In this document: one piece after another, positions 8,692 through 16,699 of the stretch
Layout: each line of letters begins with the position of its first letter
How positions within the stretch are numbered: the first letter of the stretch is position 1
NCBI RefSeq assembly: GCF_001424835.1
Contig: NZ_LMCQ01000009.1
Span: forward strand, 1-64,000
Reading direction: 5' to 3'
Length of the DNA stretch: 64,000 nucleotides
Source of the DNA: Variovorax sp. Root318D1
GTDB taxonomy: Bacteria > Pseudomonadota > Gammaproteobacteria > Burkholderiales > Burkholderiaceae_C
Made by a program: the position numbers and the translations under genes
The notes under the pieces: generated by a model
The model's input: only the letters and a program-made list of their open reading frames with translations
Databases searched by the model: none
What the model was told of the DNA's origin: nothing

Positions 8692-9741
8692 TCACGCCGC
8701 GGTGACGGCGGCGTTGCGCAGGCGCGCGGCGCCCATGCGGCCGGCAATCTGGAACGCCTGCCACATGGCCTCGGCGCTGGCCTTGCCTTGGCCTGCGATG
8801 TCATAGGCGGTGCCGTGCGCGGGCGTGGTGATCGGAATTGGCAGGCCGCCTTGCACCGTGACGCCGCGGCTGAAGCCCAAGAGCTTGATCGCGATCTGGC
8901 CCTGGTCGTGGTACATGGTCACGATCGCCTGGTACTCGCCGGCCTGGGCCTTCAGGAAAATGGTGTCGGCCGGGAATGGGCCGTGGAAAGGAGACGCGGT
9001 GGGCCAGCTGCGTGCCTGCAGAGCCTTGACCGCCGGCTCGATGATCTCGACCTCTTCGCGCCCGCACACGCCGCCGTCGCCGCCGTGCGGATTGAAGGCC
9101 GCGATCGCGACCTTGGGCTCGGCCACGCCGTTGGCCAGCAGCGAGCAGTAGATCAGCTCGGCCGCCTGCTCGATGCGCTCCACGCTCAGGTAGCCGGCCA
9201 CATCCTTCAGCGGCACGTGCGACGAGATGCGCGAGGTCCAGAGCTCGCCGAGCGTGTTGAACTCGCAGAAGTAGCCGGTCACGCCCAGGTGATCCGCAAA
9301 GTGGTGCAGCTCGTCTTCATGCTGCATGCCGCCGATCTTCATGGCCTGCTTGTTGAGCGGCGCAAAGCAGATCGCATCGACCTCGCCGGCCAGCGTCGCG
9401 TCCATGCACTGGTTGAGCACCTCCAGCACTGCGCGTCCGCCCGGCGCCGCCGCCCGGCCGCGCTGCACCAGCGCCGGATCGATGCTCCGCACCGCCAGGA
9501 AGGCCGGACGCGCCGTGCTCGCGCGGCTCCGCACTTCGGCCAGTGTCTTCACCTCGTCGGTGGCAACGGAGACGCCGGCGATGCGCTGGCCGTCTTCCCA
9601 CAGCCAGCGGTCGCCGACCAACACGATGTTCACGTCCGCGGTGGCGTCGGGACGGGCCAGTAGCCGCGCGATCAGTTCAGCGCCGATACCGGCGGGGTCG
9701 CCCAGGGTGAGGGCAACGACGGGGAGGGCTTGCATATTCAT
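8692..9741 (-). CDS. PdxA/PdxA2-family 4-phosphate dehydrogenase
   Basis: About 349 residues beginning MNMQALPVVALTLGDPAGIG; the GDPAGIG motif and a later MYHDQGQIAIK motif with metal-binding His and Asp define the PdxA family. A longer open frame (to 9813) overlaps the upstream gene, so ATG 9741, or 9735, is preferred. In a sugar-acid operon this is more likely a PdxA2 (threonate/erythronate 4-phosphate dehydrogenase type) than the vitamin B6 enzyme. The DUF1537 kinase that normally partners PdxA2 is not in the window. Ring dihydrodiol dehydrogenases such as TphB are another relative. Confidence 0.8.
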   Translation of the reverse strand: MNMQALPVVALTLGDPAGIGAELIARLLARPDATADVNIVLVGDRWLWEDGQRIAGVSVATDEVKTLAEVRSRASTARPAFLAVRSIDPALVQRGRAAAPGGRAVLEVLNQCMDATLAGEVDAICFAPLNKQAMKIGGMQHEDELHHFADHLGVTGYFCEFNTLGELWTSRISSHVPLKDVAGYLSVERIEQAAELIYCSLLANGVAEPKVAIAAFNPHGGDGGVCGREEVEIIEPAVKALQARSWPTASPFHGPFPADTIFLKAQAGEYQAIVTMYHDQGQIAIKLLGFSRGVTVQGGLPIPITTPAHGTAYDIAGQGKASAEAMWQAFQIAGRMGAARLRNAAVTAA

Positions 9742-9751
9742 CGGGGTGGGC

Positions 9752-10717
9752 CTAATCCAGCTTGATGTGGTTCTTCTTGATGACGTCGCCAAAGCGCTTG
9801 TATTCGGCGGCATGGAATTGCGCGAACTGCGCCTGGGTCATCGGGGTGATCTCGGCGCCGATGGCGTCGAGGCGGGTCTTGGTTTCGGGCATGGCCAGCA
9901 CCAGGTTCACGGCGTCGTGCACCTTGTCCTGCACCGCCTTGGGCGTTGCGGCCGGCATGTAGATGCCGTACCAGGCGCTCATCTCGATGCCGGGCACGCC
10001 GGCTTCGGCGAGAGTCGGCACGTTGGGCAGTTGCGGGTTGCGCTTTTGCGTGGTCACGGCGAGCGGGCGGACCTTGTTGTTCCGGATCTGCCCGATCACC
10101 GAAGGCATGGTGTCGAAGCTCAGTTGCACCTGGCCGCCGACGAGGTCGATCAGCGCGGGGCCGCTGCCCTTGTACGGCACGTGGACGAGGTTGACGCCCG
10201 CCGCATCCTTGAACATCTCGGCCGCGATGTGCTGCGTGCTGCCCGCGCCGCTGGTGGCGTAGTTGAGCTTGCCGGGCTCCTGCTTCGCGAGCTTGACCAG
10301 CCCCTGCACCGAGTCGGCCGGCACGCTGTTGCTCACCACCAGCACGTTGGGCACCGCGCCGACAAAAGCCACCGGCACCAGGTCGCGGTTGCTGTCGTAG
10401 TTGAGCTTGAGCAGGTGCGGTGCAATCGCATGCGCCGTGACCACGCCCATCACCATCGTGTAGCCGTCGGTGGACTTGGCCGTGGCGTCGGCCGCGAGCG
10501 TGTTCGATGCGCCGGGCCGGTTGTCGACCACCACCGGTTGCTTGAGCAGGGGTCCGAGCCGGTCGGCCACAGCGCGGGCCATGGCATCGGTGCCGCCGCC
10601 GGGCGCCGAGCCGACATAAATCTTGATGGGGCGAGTGGGCCAGTCCTGGGCCTGTGCGGCGCCAGCGCCAAGTGCCAGCAGCCCCGCGGCCGTGGCCGCC
10701 ATGAGCGTTCTATTCAT
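9752..10717 (-). CDS. Bug-family periplasmic receptor (tripartite tricarboxylate type), orphan
   Basis: 321 residues with a Sec signal peptide ending at AAQAQDWPTRPIKI. The mature protein has the Bug signatures VGSAPGGGTDAMAR, PVVVDNRPGAS, DGYTMVMG, LNYATSGAGSTQHIAAE and VPYKGSGPALIDLVGGQV. Bug proteins bind carboxylates for TctAB permeases, but no tctA or tctB gene is present, so the permease is elsewhere or the protein is sensory. It is the first gene of the operon and is divergent from a LysR regulator 111 bases away. It is one of three orphan Bug genes here. Confidence 0.93.
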   Translation of the reverse strand: MNRTLMAATAAGLLALGAGAAQAQDWPTRPIKIYVGSAPGGGTDAMARAVADRLGPLLKQPVVVDNRPGASNTLAADATAKSTDGYTMVMGVVTAHAIAPHLLKLNYDSNRDLVPVAFVGAVPNVLVVSNSVPADSVQGLVKLAKQEPGKLNYATSGAGSTQHIAAEMFKDAAGVNLVHVPYKGSGPALIDLVGGQVQLSFDTMPSVIGQIRNNKVRPLAVTTQKRNPQLPNVPTLAEAGVPGIEMSAWYGIYMPAATPKAVQDKVHDAVNLVLAMPETKTRLDAIGAEITPMTQAQFAQFHAAEYKRFGDVIKKNHIKLD

Positions 10718-10828
10718 CTGCTTGTCTCCGACTGTTTTTCCAAAATCCTCGGGGCCAATCGTAGGCAGGCGATTGATCCTCGTAAACTGAAAGCTCTTGA
10801 TCGATCAATAACTGGAGGTGATCAAACA
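10718..10828. promoter_or_regulatory. Divergent promoter region with TTGATC half-sites
   Basis: This 111-base gap separates the sugar-acid operon from its LysR gene. It holds a perfect 12-base palindrome TTGATCGATCAA at 10797-10808, another TTGATC at about 10773-10778, and TGATCA beside the lysR start at 10820-10825. Repeated half-sites across a divergent LysR promoter are the usual layout for the regulator's own operator. A good ribosome site (GGAGGTG, 10814-10820) precedes lysR. Binding is inferred. Confidence 0.5.
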
Positions 10829-11782
10829 ATGGGCTCCATCGACAAGCAGGACACCACGCCCCAACTGCTCAACCGGCTGCGCATGCGGCAGATCGCGCTC
10901 ATCCTGGCGATCGAGGACCGCCGCACCCTGCGCGCCGCGGCGGGGCAACTCGGGTTGACGCAGCCCGCGGCCACCAAGATGCTTCATGAACTCGAGAGCG
11001 CGCTCGGCCAGTCGCTGTTCGACCGCGTCGGCCGGGGCCTGCAGCTCAATCCGGCCGGCGAACGCGTGACCGGCTACTTCCGAAGCATTCGCGGCAGCAT
11101 GGAGGCGCTGAACCGCGAACTCGGCGAACTGCGGCTCGGCAGCGCGGGCAAGTTCTCCGTCGGCAGCATCATGGCCGCCTCGCCCGGGCACCTGACCGAG
11201 GCGCTGCTCGGCCTGAAGGCGCTGTTCCCGCTGCTCTCAGTAGAAATTGCCGTCGATACCAGCGACCGACTTTTGGCGCAGCTGCGCGAAGGCGTGCTCG
11301 AAGTGGTGATCGGCCGGCTGGTCAGTCAGCCGGGCTTCGACTGCGTGTTCAGGGCCATCGAGGACGAGGGGCTTGCGGTGGTGGTCGGCAACGACCATCC
11401 GCTGGCGCGCAAGCGCAAGGTGGAGTTCGAGATGTTGCTGGACTACCCATGGATACTGCAGCCGGCCGGCAGCCCGATGCGCGACCTGATCGAGCACGAG
11501 TTTCGCGATCACCATGCAACGCTGCCCAAGGGGCTGATCGAGACGGGCTCCATCCTGACCACCATCAACCTGATCCGGCGTTCGCAAATGATCGCGGTGG
11601 TTCCCGAGGCCATGGCGCGCCGGGACGCCGAGCACGGGCTGCTTCACATCGTGCGCTACCGCATCCGCCAGAAGCTCGAAGCCTATGGCAGCCTGGTGCG
11701 CAAGGACCGTCCCCTGACCAAGCCCGCGGAGCATTTTCTCGAGCTGGTGCACGCCCGGGCGAAAGCTGCGCGCGCAGAGTAG
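10829..11782 (+). CDS. LysR-type transcriptional regulator of the sugar-acid operon
   Basis: 317 residues. The helix-turn-helix is at about residues 20-65 (LRAAAGQLGLTQPAATKMLHELE) and the effector domain follows, with GKFSVGSIMAASPG and DYPWILQPAGSPMRD. The ATG at 10829 has GGAGGTG nine bases upstream; an open frame extends far to the left but reads through the divergent operon. It most likely controls the minus-strand operon starting at 10717 in response to a sugar-acid metabolite. GbpR-type galactose-binding regulators have a similar pattern. Confidence 0.93.
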   Translation: MGSIDKQDTTPQLLNRLRMRQIALILAIEDRRTLRAAAGQLGLTQPAATKMLHELESALGQSLFDRVGRGLQLNPAGERVTGYFRSIRGSMEALNRELGELRLGSAGKFSVGSIMAASPGHLTEALLGLKALFPLLSVEIAVDTSDRLLAQLREGVLEVVIGRLVSQPGFDCVFRAIEDEGLAVVVGNDHPLARKRKVEFEMLLDYPWILQPAGSPMRDLIEHEFRDHHATLPKGLIETGSILTTINLIRRSQMIAVVPEAMARRDAEHGLLHIVRYRIRQKLEAYGSLVRKDRPLTKPAEHFLELVHARAKAARAE

Positions 11783-11891
11783 CCACGCCGGGCGCGAGTA
11801 GAACTTGTCCTGCATCGACCATGGAAATCGTCCGGCCCGGCGACACTTTGCGCCAGCCAAACTGCCGTCTCCCAACCACTTGGAGGCCCCG

Positions 11892-12071
11892 ATGCCGGAT
11901 GACATGGAGATCCGCGTTCCGCAGAACGATGAGCAAATCGACATCACCGACCTGAAAGAGGTCGACTACTGGACAAAGTGGTTCGGCGTCAGCGAGGCGC
12001 GGCTGCGCATGGCCGTCGCATCCGCCGGCACCATCAAGGACGATCTGCGGATCTACCTTGGCCTTCCCTGA
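11892..12071 (+). CDS. Small DUF3606 protein
   Basis: 59 residues, MPDDMEIRVPQNDEQIDITD onward, with the DUF3606 core: an acidic start, EVDYWTKWFGVSEARLRMAV and a C-terminal KDDLRIYLG. A TGGAGG ribosome site at 11881-11886 fixes the start at 11892 over longer in-frame possibilities. DUF3606 proteins are small, widespread in soil proteobacteria and of unknown function, often close to stress genes. Here it precedes the KaiC/LigD cluster on the same strand. Confidence 0.8.
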   Translation: MPDDMEIRVPQNDEQIDITDLKEVDYWTKWFGVSEARLRMAVASAGTIKDDLRIYLGLP

Positions 12072-12267
12072 GGCTCAAAGCCTCAAAGCTCGCGGAGGGC
12101 CGACCCCGGCCGCACCCGCTGATCGAGCGACGCGCCGGTGGATGCGGTAGCCAACTTCGTAGCGTGCCTTGGCCGTCGGCCTTGGCTGACCCTGACATCC
12201 GCCTTTGCCTGAGCGTTTCCGCAGTGGCGTCCGCACCACCATCGGATCCCACTCAGGAGATTGCCAA

Positions 12268-12450
12268 ATGAACACCCCATCGCCACGGCCGCCCCGCAAG
12301 CACTCCCCCGACGAACCCGAACTCACCCAGGAAGAATCCGTGCCCTTGGACGGAACCGACCCCGAGGGCGAGGAAATGATGAAGAAGGTCGAGAACAGGA
12401 AGCTCGAGGACCACGGCGACGCCGAACGCAAGACTCCCGACAAGGCGTGA
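12268..12450 (+). CDS. Small acidic, disordered hypothetical protein
   Basis: 60 residues, rich in Pro, Glu, Asp and Lys, with no hydrophobic core (for example EPELTQEESVPLDGTDPEGEE), so it is probably intrinsically disordered. ATG 12268 follows CAGGAGA at 12254-12260. No family is recognised. It lies between the DUF3606 gene and the KaiC-like gene, and this kind of small hydrophilic protein is common beside stress genes. Confidence 0.6.
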   Translation: MNTPSPRPPRKHSPDEPELTQEESVPLDGTDPEGEEMMKKVENRKLEDHGDAERKTPDKA

Positions 12451-12639
12451 ATCCGCAGCTTGGCGCGGTGACTTTGTCTTCTCGCGAAGAACGGCGATGC
12501 CCTACAACCTGGGCCACGCCGCCTTGATAAAAAGCCGTTGGCGGGCATCGGCTGCCCGGCCTGCGGAGCCCCCCTTTCCCCGCAGATCGCAAAGAGAAAA
12601 CGGCAGAAGGAAGTGTCTGTCCACACGACGGAGGACGAA

Positions 12640-14139
12640 ATGAAACTCGACGGCGCGGCGGGGTCGGAGATGCAGGAAAGCCTGATGAAGGTGGGCGTTC
12701 CGGGGCTCGACGATGTGCTGGGCGGCGGCCTCACGTCCAACCGCCTCTACCTCGTCGAAGGAACCCCCGGCTCCGGCAAGACCACCATCGCGCTCCAATT
12801 CCTGATCGAAGGGGCGACGCGTGGCGAACCGGTGCTGTACGTCACCCTGTCGGAAACGGCGCGGGAGCTCCGGGGCGTGGCGAACTCCCACGGATGGGAC
12901 CTGAGCGGCATCGAGGTGCGCGAAATGCTTCCGTCGGAAGCTGCGCTCGAGCCTGATGAGCAATACACGATGTTCCATCCCTCGGAGGTGGAGCTCAGCG
13001 AGACCACCTTGAAGATCCTCTCGGATGTCGACGTGATCAAGCCCACGCGCGTGGTGTTCGATTCGCTCTCGGAGCTGCGGCTTCTGGCGGGCAGCTCCCT
13101 GCGCTACAGGCGGCAGATCCTGGCGCTCAAGCAATTCTTTGCGGGCCGGCAGTGCACCGTGCTGCTGCTCGACGACATGACCGCCATGAAGCACGACCTG
13201 CAGGTGCAGAGCATCGCCCATGCGGTGCTGCGGCTGGAGCAGATCAGCTCCGACTACGGCGCCGCGCGGCGCCGGCTCGTCGTCAGCAAATACCGGGGCA
13301 AGCAGTTTCGCGGCGGCTATCACGACTACCGCATCGATCGCGGCGGGCTGCGCGTGTTTCCTCGACTGGTGGCGGCCGAACACGCGTCGGAGCTGTCGCA
13401 AGCGCGAATTCCCAGCGGCATCGATTCGCTCGATGCCTTGCTCGGTGGCGGGATCGAGCGGGGTACGAGCACGCTGTTCGTCGGCGCGCCGGGCACCGGC
13501 AAGTCGACGGTCGCGGTGCAGTTTGCGCTGGCCGCGGCGCAGCGGGGCGAATGCGCCGCCCTTTTCGTGTTCGACGAAAGCATCTATACGCTGCGCACGC
13601 GCTGCGAGAGCATGGGCATGGACCTCGCGCCGTACATCGAATCCGGCCTCATCAAGGTGCGGCAGGTCGACCCTGCCGAGCTGTCACCGGGCGAGTTCGT
13701 GCACCTCATCCGACTGGCGGTCGTCGATGCGGGTGCCGCGGTGGTGGTGATCGACAGCCTCAACGGCTATCTCAATGCCATGCCCGACGAGCGCTTTTTG
13801 ATCGCGCAGCTGCACGAGCTGCTTTCCTATCTGGGTCAGTCCGGCGTCGCCACGCTGTTGGTGGGCGCGCAGCACGGCCTCATCGGCATGCAGATGCAGA
13901 CGCCTGTGGACGCGAGCTACCTGGCGGACGCCGTCGTGCTGCTTCGCTACTTCGAGCTGGACGGCGAAGTGCGCCAGGCGATCTCGGTGCTGAAGAAGCG
14001 GGGCGGCGCGCACGAGCGGACCATCCGCGATTTCTCCATGACCTCCACGGGCCTGCACGTGGGCGAGCCGCTGCGCAACTTCCGGGGCATCCTGACGGGC
14101 ATTCCCATTCCCATCGACGGCGTGCATCCCTCATCGTGA
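12640..14139 (+). CDS. KaiC-like double ATPase (RecA fold, two KaiC domains)
   Basis: 499 residues with two tandem KaiC domains. Walker A motifs are GTPGSGKTT (41-49) and GAPGTGKST (282-290); Walker B strands are VVFDSL (138-143) and VVVIDSL (368-374). The acidic pair that catalyses hydrolysis is SE in domain 1 (71-72) and DE in domain 2 (312-313). At the place of cyanobacterial KaiC S431/T432 it has S426/Y427. There is no KaiA or KaiB nearby. ATG 12640 has a GGAGG five bases upstream. The stop overlaps the next gene's GTG, so it is coupled to a hybrid histidine kinase and is probably a signalling ATPase. Confidence 0.92.
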   Translation: MKLDGAAGSEMQESLMKVGVPGLDDVLGGGLTSNRLYLVEGTPGSGKTTIALQFLIEGATRGEPVLYVTLSETARELRGVANSHGWDLSGIEVREMLPSEAALEPDEQYTMFHPSEVELSETTLKILSDVDVIKPTRVVFDSLSELRLLAGSSLRYRRQILALKQFFAGRQCTVLLLDDMTAMKHDLQVQSIAHAVLRLEQISSDYGAARRRLVVSKYRGKQFRGGYHDYRIDRGGLRVFPRLVAAEHASELSQARIPSGIDSLDALLGGGIERGTSTLFVGAPGTGKSTVAVQFALAAAQRGECAALFVFDESIYTLRTRCESMGMDLAPYIESGLIKVRQVDPAELSPGEFVHLIRLAVVDAGAAVVVIDSLNGYLNAMPDERFLIAQLHELLSYLGQSGVATLLVGAQHGLIGMQMQTPVDASYLADAVVLLRYFELDGEVRQAISVLKKRGGAHERTIRDFSMTSTGLHVGEPLRNFRGILTGIPIPIDGVHPSS

Positions 14140-15686
14140 GCTCGCTACCCGCATCCGTCGAGCAGCGCATCCTGCTGCGCACAGCGACCTCCAGGGATGC
14201 CTTCATGGCGAGCGCCGTACTGGCACGCGCACAGGTCACCTCGCACACCTGCGCCAACCTGTGCGAACTGGTGCGCGGGCTCCAGGAAGGTGCGGGCGCC
14301 ATCATGCTGGCGGAAGAAGTGCTGTCCGATCCGGCTGCCGCCGCATTGACCGAAGCGCTGGCTGCGCAGCCCCCCTGGTCCGATCTTCCGGTGCTCATCC
14401 TTGCCCGCCAGGGCGCCGATTCGCCCGTCATCGCCGCGGCCATGGACCGGCTTGCGAACGTGACCGTGATCGAACGGCCAATGCGCGTGGCCTCGCTGAT
14501 CAGCACGGTCCGAACGGTGCTGCGGGCGCGCAACCGGCAGTACCAATTGCGCGACCTGCTCGACGGCCTGCGCGAATCCGACCAGCGCAAGACCGAGTTC
14601 CTTGCCACGCTGGCGCACGAACTGCGCAACCCGCTGGCACCGATGAGCACCGCGCTGACGCTCTTGATGCGCAAGCCGCACGAGCCCGCGGATGCCCAGC
14701 GCTACTACGAACTCATGGGCCGGCAGATCGACCACATGGTGCGGCTCGTGAACGACCTGATGGAAGTCTCGCGCATCACGCGCGGAAAGATCGAGTTGCG
14801 CATGGAAGCCGTCTCGCTCGAAGCGGTGATCAAGGACGCCATCGAGCTGAGCCGGCCTTTGCTCGAAGGCTCCAGCCACACCTTGAGTGTGGAACTGTGC
14901 CGCCAGCCGCTGGTGGTGCGGGGCGACGGCGTCCGCCTGACCCAGGTTTTTTCGAACCTGCTGAACAACGCCGCGAAGTACACCGCGCCGGGTGGAAACA
15001 TCCGCGTCGTTCTTCGCGAGGAAAAGCGCAACGCCGTGGTCGAGGTCTGGGACAACGGCACCGGCATCGAACCCGACATGCTGAAGTCGATCTTCGAAAT
15101 GTTCGTGCAGGTGAGCGGCACCTCGAAGGCGGCCCAAGGGGGACTGGGCATCGGGCTCACCCTCGTGAAGAGCCTGGTCGAGCTTCATGGGGGCAGCGTG
15201 GAGGCACGGAGCGAGGGGCTCGGCTGCGGCGCGATGTTCTGCGTGCGCCTGCCGCTCACGCGGCTCGAGGCGGGCGCAACCCAGGCGCCTTTGCCTGCCG
15301 TTAGCGGCTGGCCGGTATCGCTGTCGCGTACGGTGCTGATCGTCGACGACAACCGGGATGCGGCCGATGCGCTCAGCGATCTGCTGCGCTCGCTCGGCGC
15401 ATCGACCTGCGTGGCCTACAGCGGCGCGGCCGCGCTGCGCATGATCGCCGAAGGCCCGGCGCCCGGACTCGCCATCCTGGACATAGGCATGCCTGGCATG
15501 GACGGCTGCGAACTGGCCATGAAGCTGCGCGCCAACCCCGAACTTTCCGGGCTCATCCTCGTCGCATTGACCGGCTGGGGGCAGCGGGGCGACAAGGAAC
15601 GCATCGCCAAGGCGGGCTTCGACCATCACCTGCTCAAGCCGCTCGACCTGGCGGCGCTGATATCGATCTTGCAGGGCCATTCATGA
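14136..15686 (+). CDS. Hybrid sensor histidine kinase with C-terminal receiver domain
   Basis: 516 residues, cytoplasmic (no membrane segment). Residues 1-130 resemble a degenerate receiver-like input domain. The phosphoacceptor is H161 (LAHELRNPL). The ATPase domain has N-box FSNLLNNAAKYT (272-283), DNGTG (306-310) and GLGIGL (336-341). The receiver (398-516) has D449 in ILDIGMPGMDG and K501. The GTG start at 14136 is chosen because it overlaps the KaiC-like stop. A KaiC-type ATPase paired with such a kinase suggests that ATPase state is the input. The output regulator is not in the window. Confidence 0.93.
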   Translation: MSSLPASVEQRILLRTATSRDAFMASAVLARAQVTSHTCANLCELVRGLQEGAGAIMLAEEVLSDPAAAALTEALAAQPPWSDLPVLILARQGADSPVIAAAMDRLANVTVIERPMRVASLISTVRTVLRARNRQYQLRDLLDGLRESDQRKTEFLATLAHELRNPLAPMSTALTLLMRKPHEPADAQRYYELMGRQIDHMVRLVNDLMEVSRITRGKIELRMEAVSLEAVIKDAIELSRPLLEGSSHTLSVELCRQPLVVRGDGVRLTQVFSNLLNNAAKYTAPGGNIRVVLREEKRNAVVEVWDNGTGIEPDMLKSIFEMFVQVSGTSKAAQGGLGIGLTLVKSLVELHGGSVEARSEGLGCGAMFCVRLPLTRLEAGATQAPLPAVSGWPVSLSRTVLIVDDNRDAADALSDLLRSLGASTCVAYSGAAALRMIAEGPAPGLAILDIGMPGMDGCELAMKLRANPELSGLILVALTGWGQRGDKERIAKAGFDHHLLKPLDLAALISILQGHS

Positions 15687-16699
15687 ACCCCGATGCGACC
15701 ACGCTTTCGGCCGCGACCCAGTCGGCCCACCGGCCTTCGCTCTGGCGGCGCTGCCGCCGCTGGGTGCTGCCGCTGGTGGGAATCGCGGTGCTCGGCCTGC
15801 TGCTGTCGCATGCGCACAAGGTCGACTGGGCCGGCGCATGGGAAGCACTGCAGCGCTACCCCGCAACGCTGCTGTTGGGCGTGCTCGGGGTCGCCACCGC
15901 AAGCCATGCGCTCTATGGATGCTACGACCTGATCGGGCGGCGGCACATACGCCATCGGGTGCCAGCCTGGCGCACCTGGGCCATTGCCGTGACCAGCTAC
16001 GCCTTCAATCTCAACCTGGGCTCGCTGGTCGGCGGCATTGCGCTGCGCGCGCGGCTCTATGCGCGTGCTGGGCTGGACGAGACCTCGGTGGCGCAGGTCG
16101 TAGGGGTCAGCCTGGCGACCAACTGGCTCGGTTACGGCCTGCTGGCCGGCGGCCTGTTCGCGGCCGGCATCATTTCGCCGCCGCGCCAGGCGAGCATCGG
16201 GGCGGGCGCACTGCGCGGCCTTGGCGTGGTCATGATTCTTCTGGCTGCGGCCTACGTGGTGGCCTGCGCTTTTTCACGCGGGCGGCAGTGGCAGCTGCGG
16301 GGGCGCAAGCTGAGGCTGCCTTCCGCGAAGCTGGCGCTCATCCAACTCACGCTCTCCACCGCCAACTGGTCGTTGATGGGATGCGCCATGTACCTGCTGC
16401 TCGGGCGGCAGGTGCCGTACGCAACGACGCTGAGCGTTCTGCTGGCCGCTTCCATCGTCGGCGTCATAACGCCGATTCCGGCCGGCCTGGGCGTGCTGGA
16501 GGCCGTGTACCTGGCGCTGCTCTCGGGCAGCGTGCGCCAGGGTGCGCTGATGGGGGCCGTGCTGGCCTACCGCGCGCTCTATTACCTGCTGCCGCTGGGC
16601 GGCGGCGTCGTGCTCTACCTGCTTCTCGAACGCTATGCGGCAAGCCATCCGCAAGGCGGCGCGGAAGCCGACACGCCATGGCGCGCGCAAACCCGCTGA
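15683..16699 (+). CDS. UPF0104/lysylphosphatidylglycerol synthase-type integral membrane protein (YbhN-like)
   Basis: 338 residues with about eight hydrophobic helices, the flippase-like membrane domain shared by UPF0104 and MprF N-termini. Conserved stretches include SYAFNLNLGSLVGGIALRARLYAR and ITPIPAGLGVLEAVYLALL. The soluble aminoacyl-transferase domain of MprF is absent. It starts by ATGA overlap with the kinase gene and runs 22 bases into ligD, so four genes form a coupled block. A lipid-related or envelope-stress role is likely but unproven. Confidence 0.85.
   Translation: MNPDATTLSAATQSAHRPSLWRRCRRWVLPLVGIAVLGLLLSHAHKVDWAGAWEALQRYPATLLLGVLGVATASHALYGCYDLIGRRHIRHRVPAWRTWAIAVTSYAFNLNLGSLVGGIALRARLYARAGLDETSVAQVVGVSLATNWLGYGLLAGGLFAAGIISPPRQASIGAGALRGLGVVMILLAAAYVVACAFSRGRQWQLRGRKLRLPSAKLALIQLTLSTANWSLMGCAMYLLLGRQVPYATTLSVLLAASIVGVITPIPAGLGVLEAVYLALLSGSVRQGALMGAVLAYRALYYLLPLGGGVVLYLLLERYAASHPQGGAEADTPWRAQTR

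Noticed and set aside
13152..15686. 844-residue frame, apparently a KaiC-kinase fusion
   Set aside because: The first 328 codons are an out-of-frame shadow of the KaiC-like gene. The kinase starts at GTG 14136, so the two are separate, overlapping genes.
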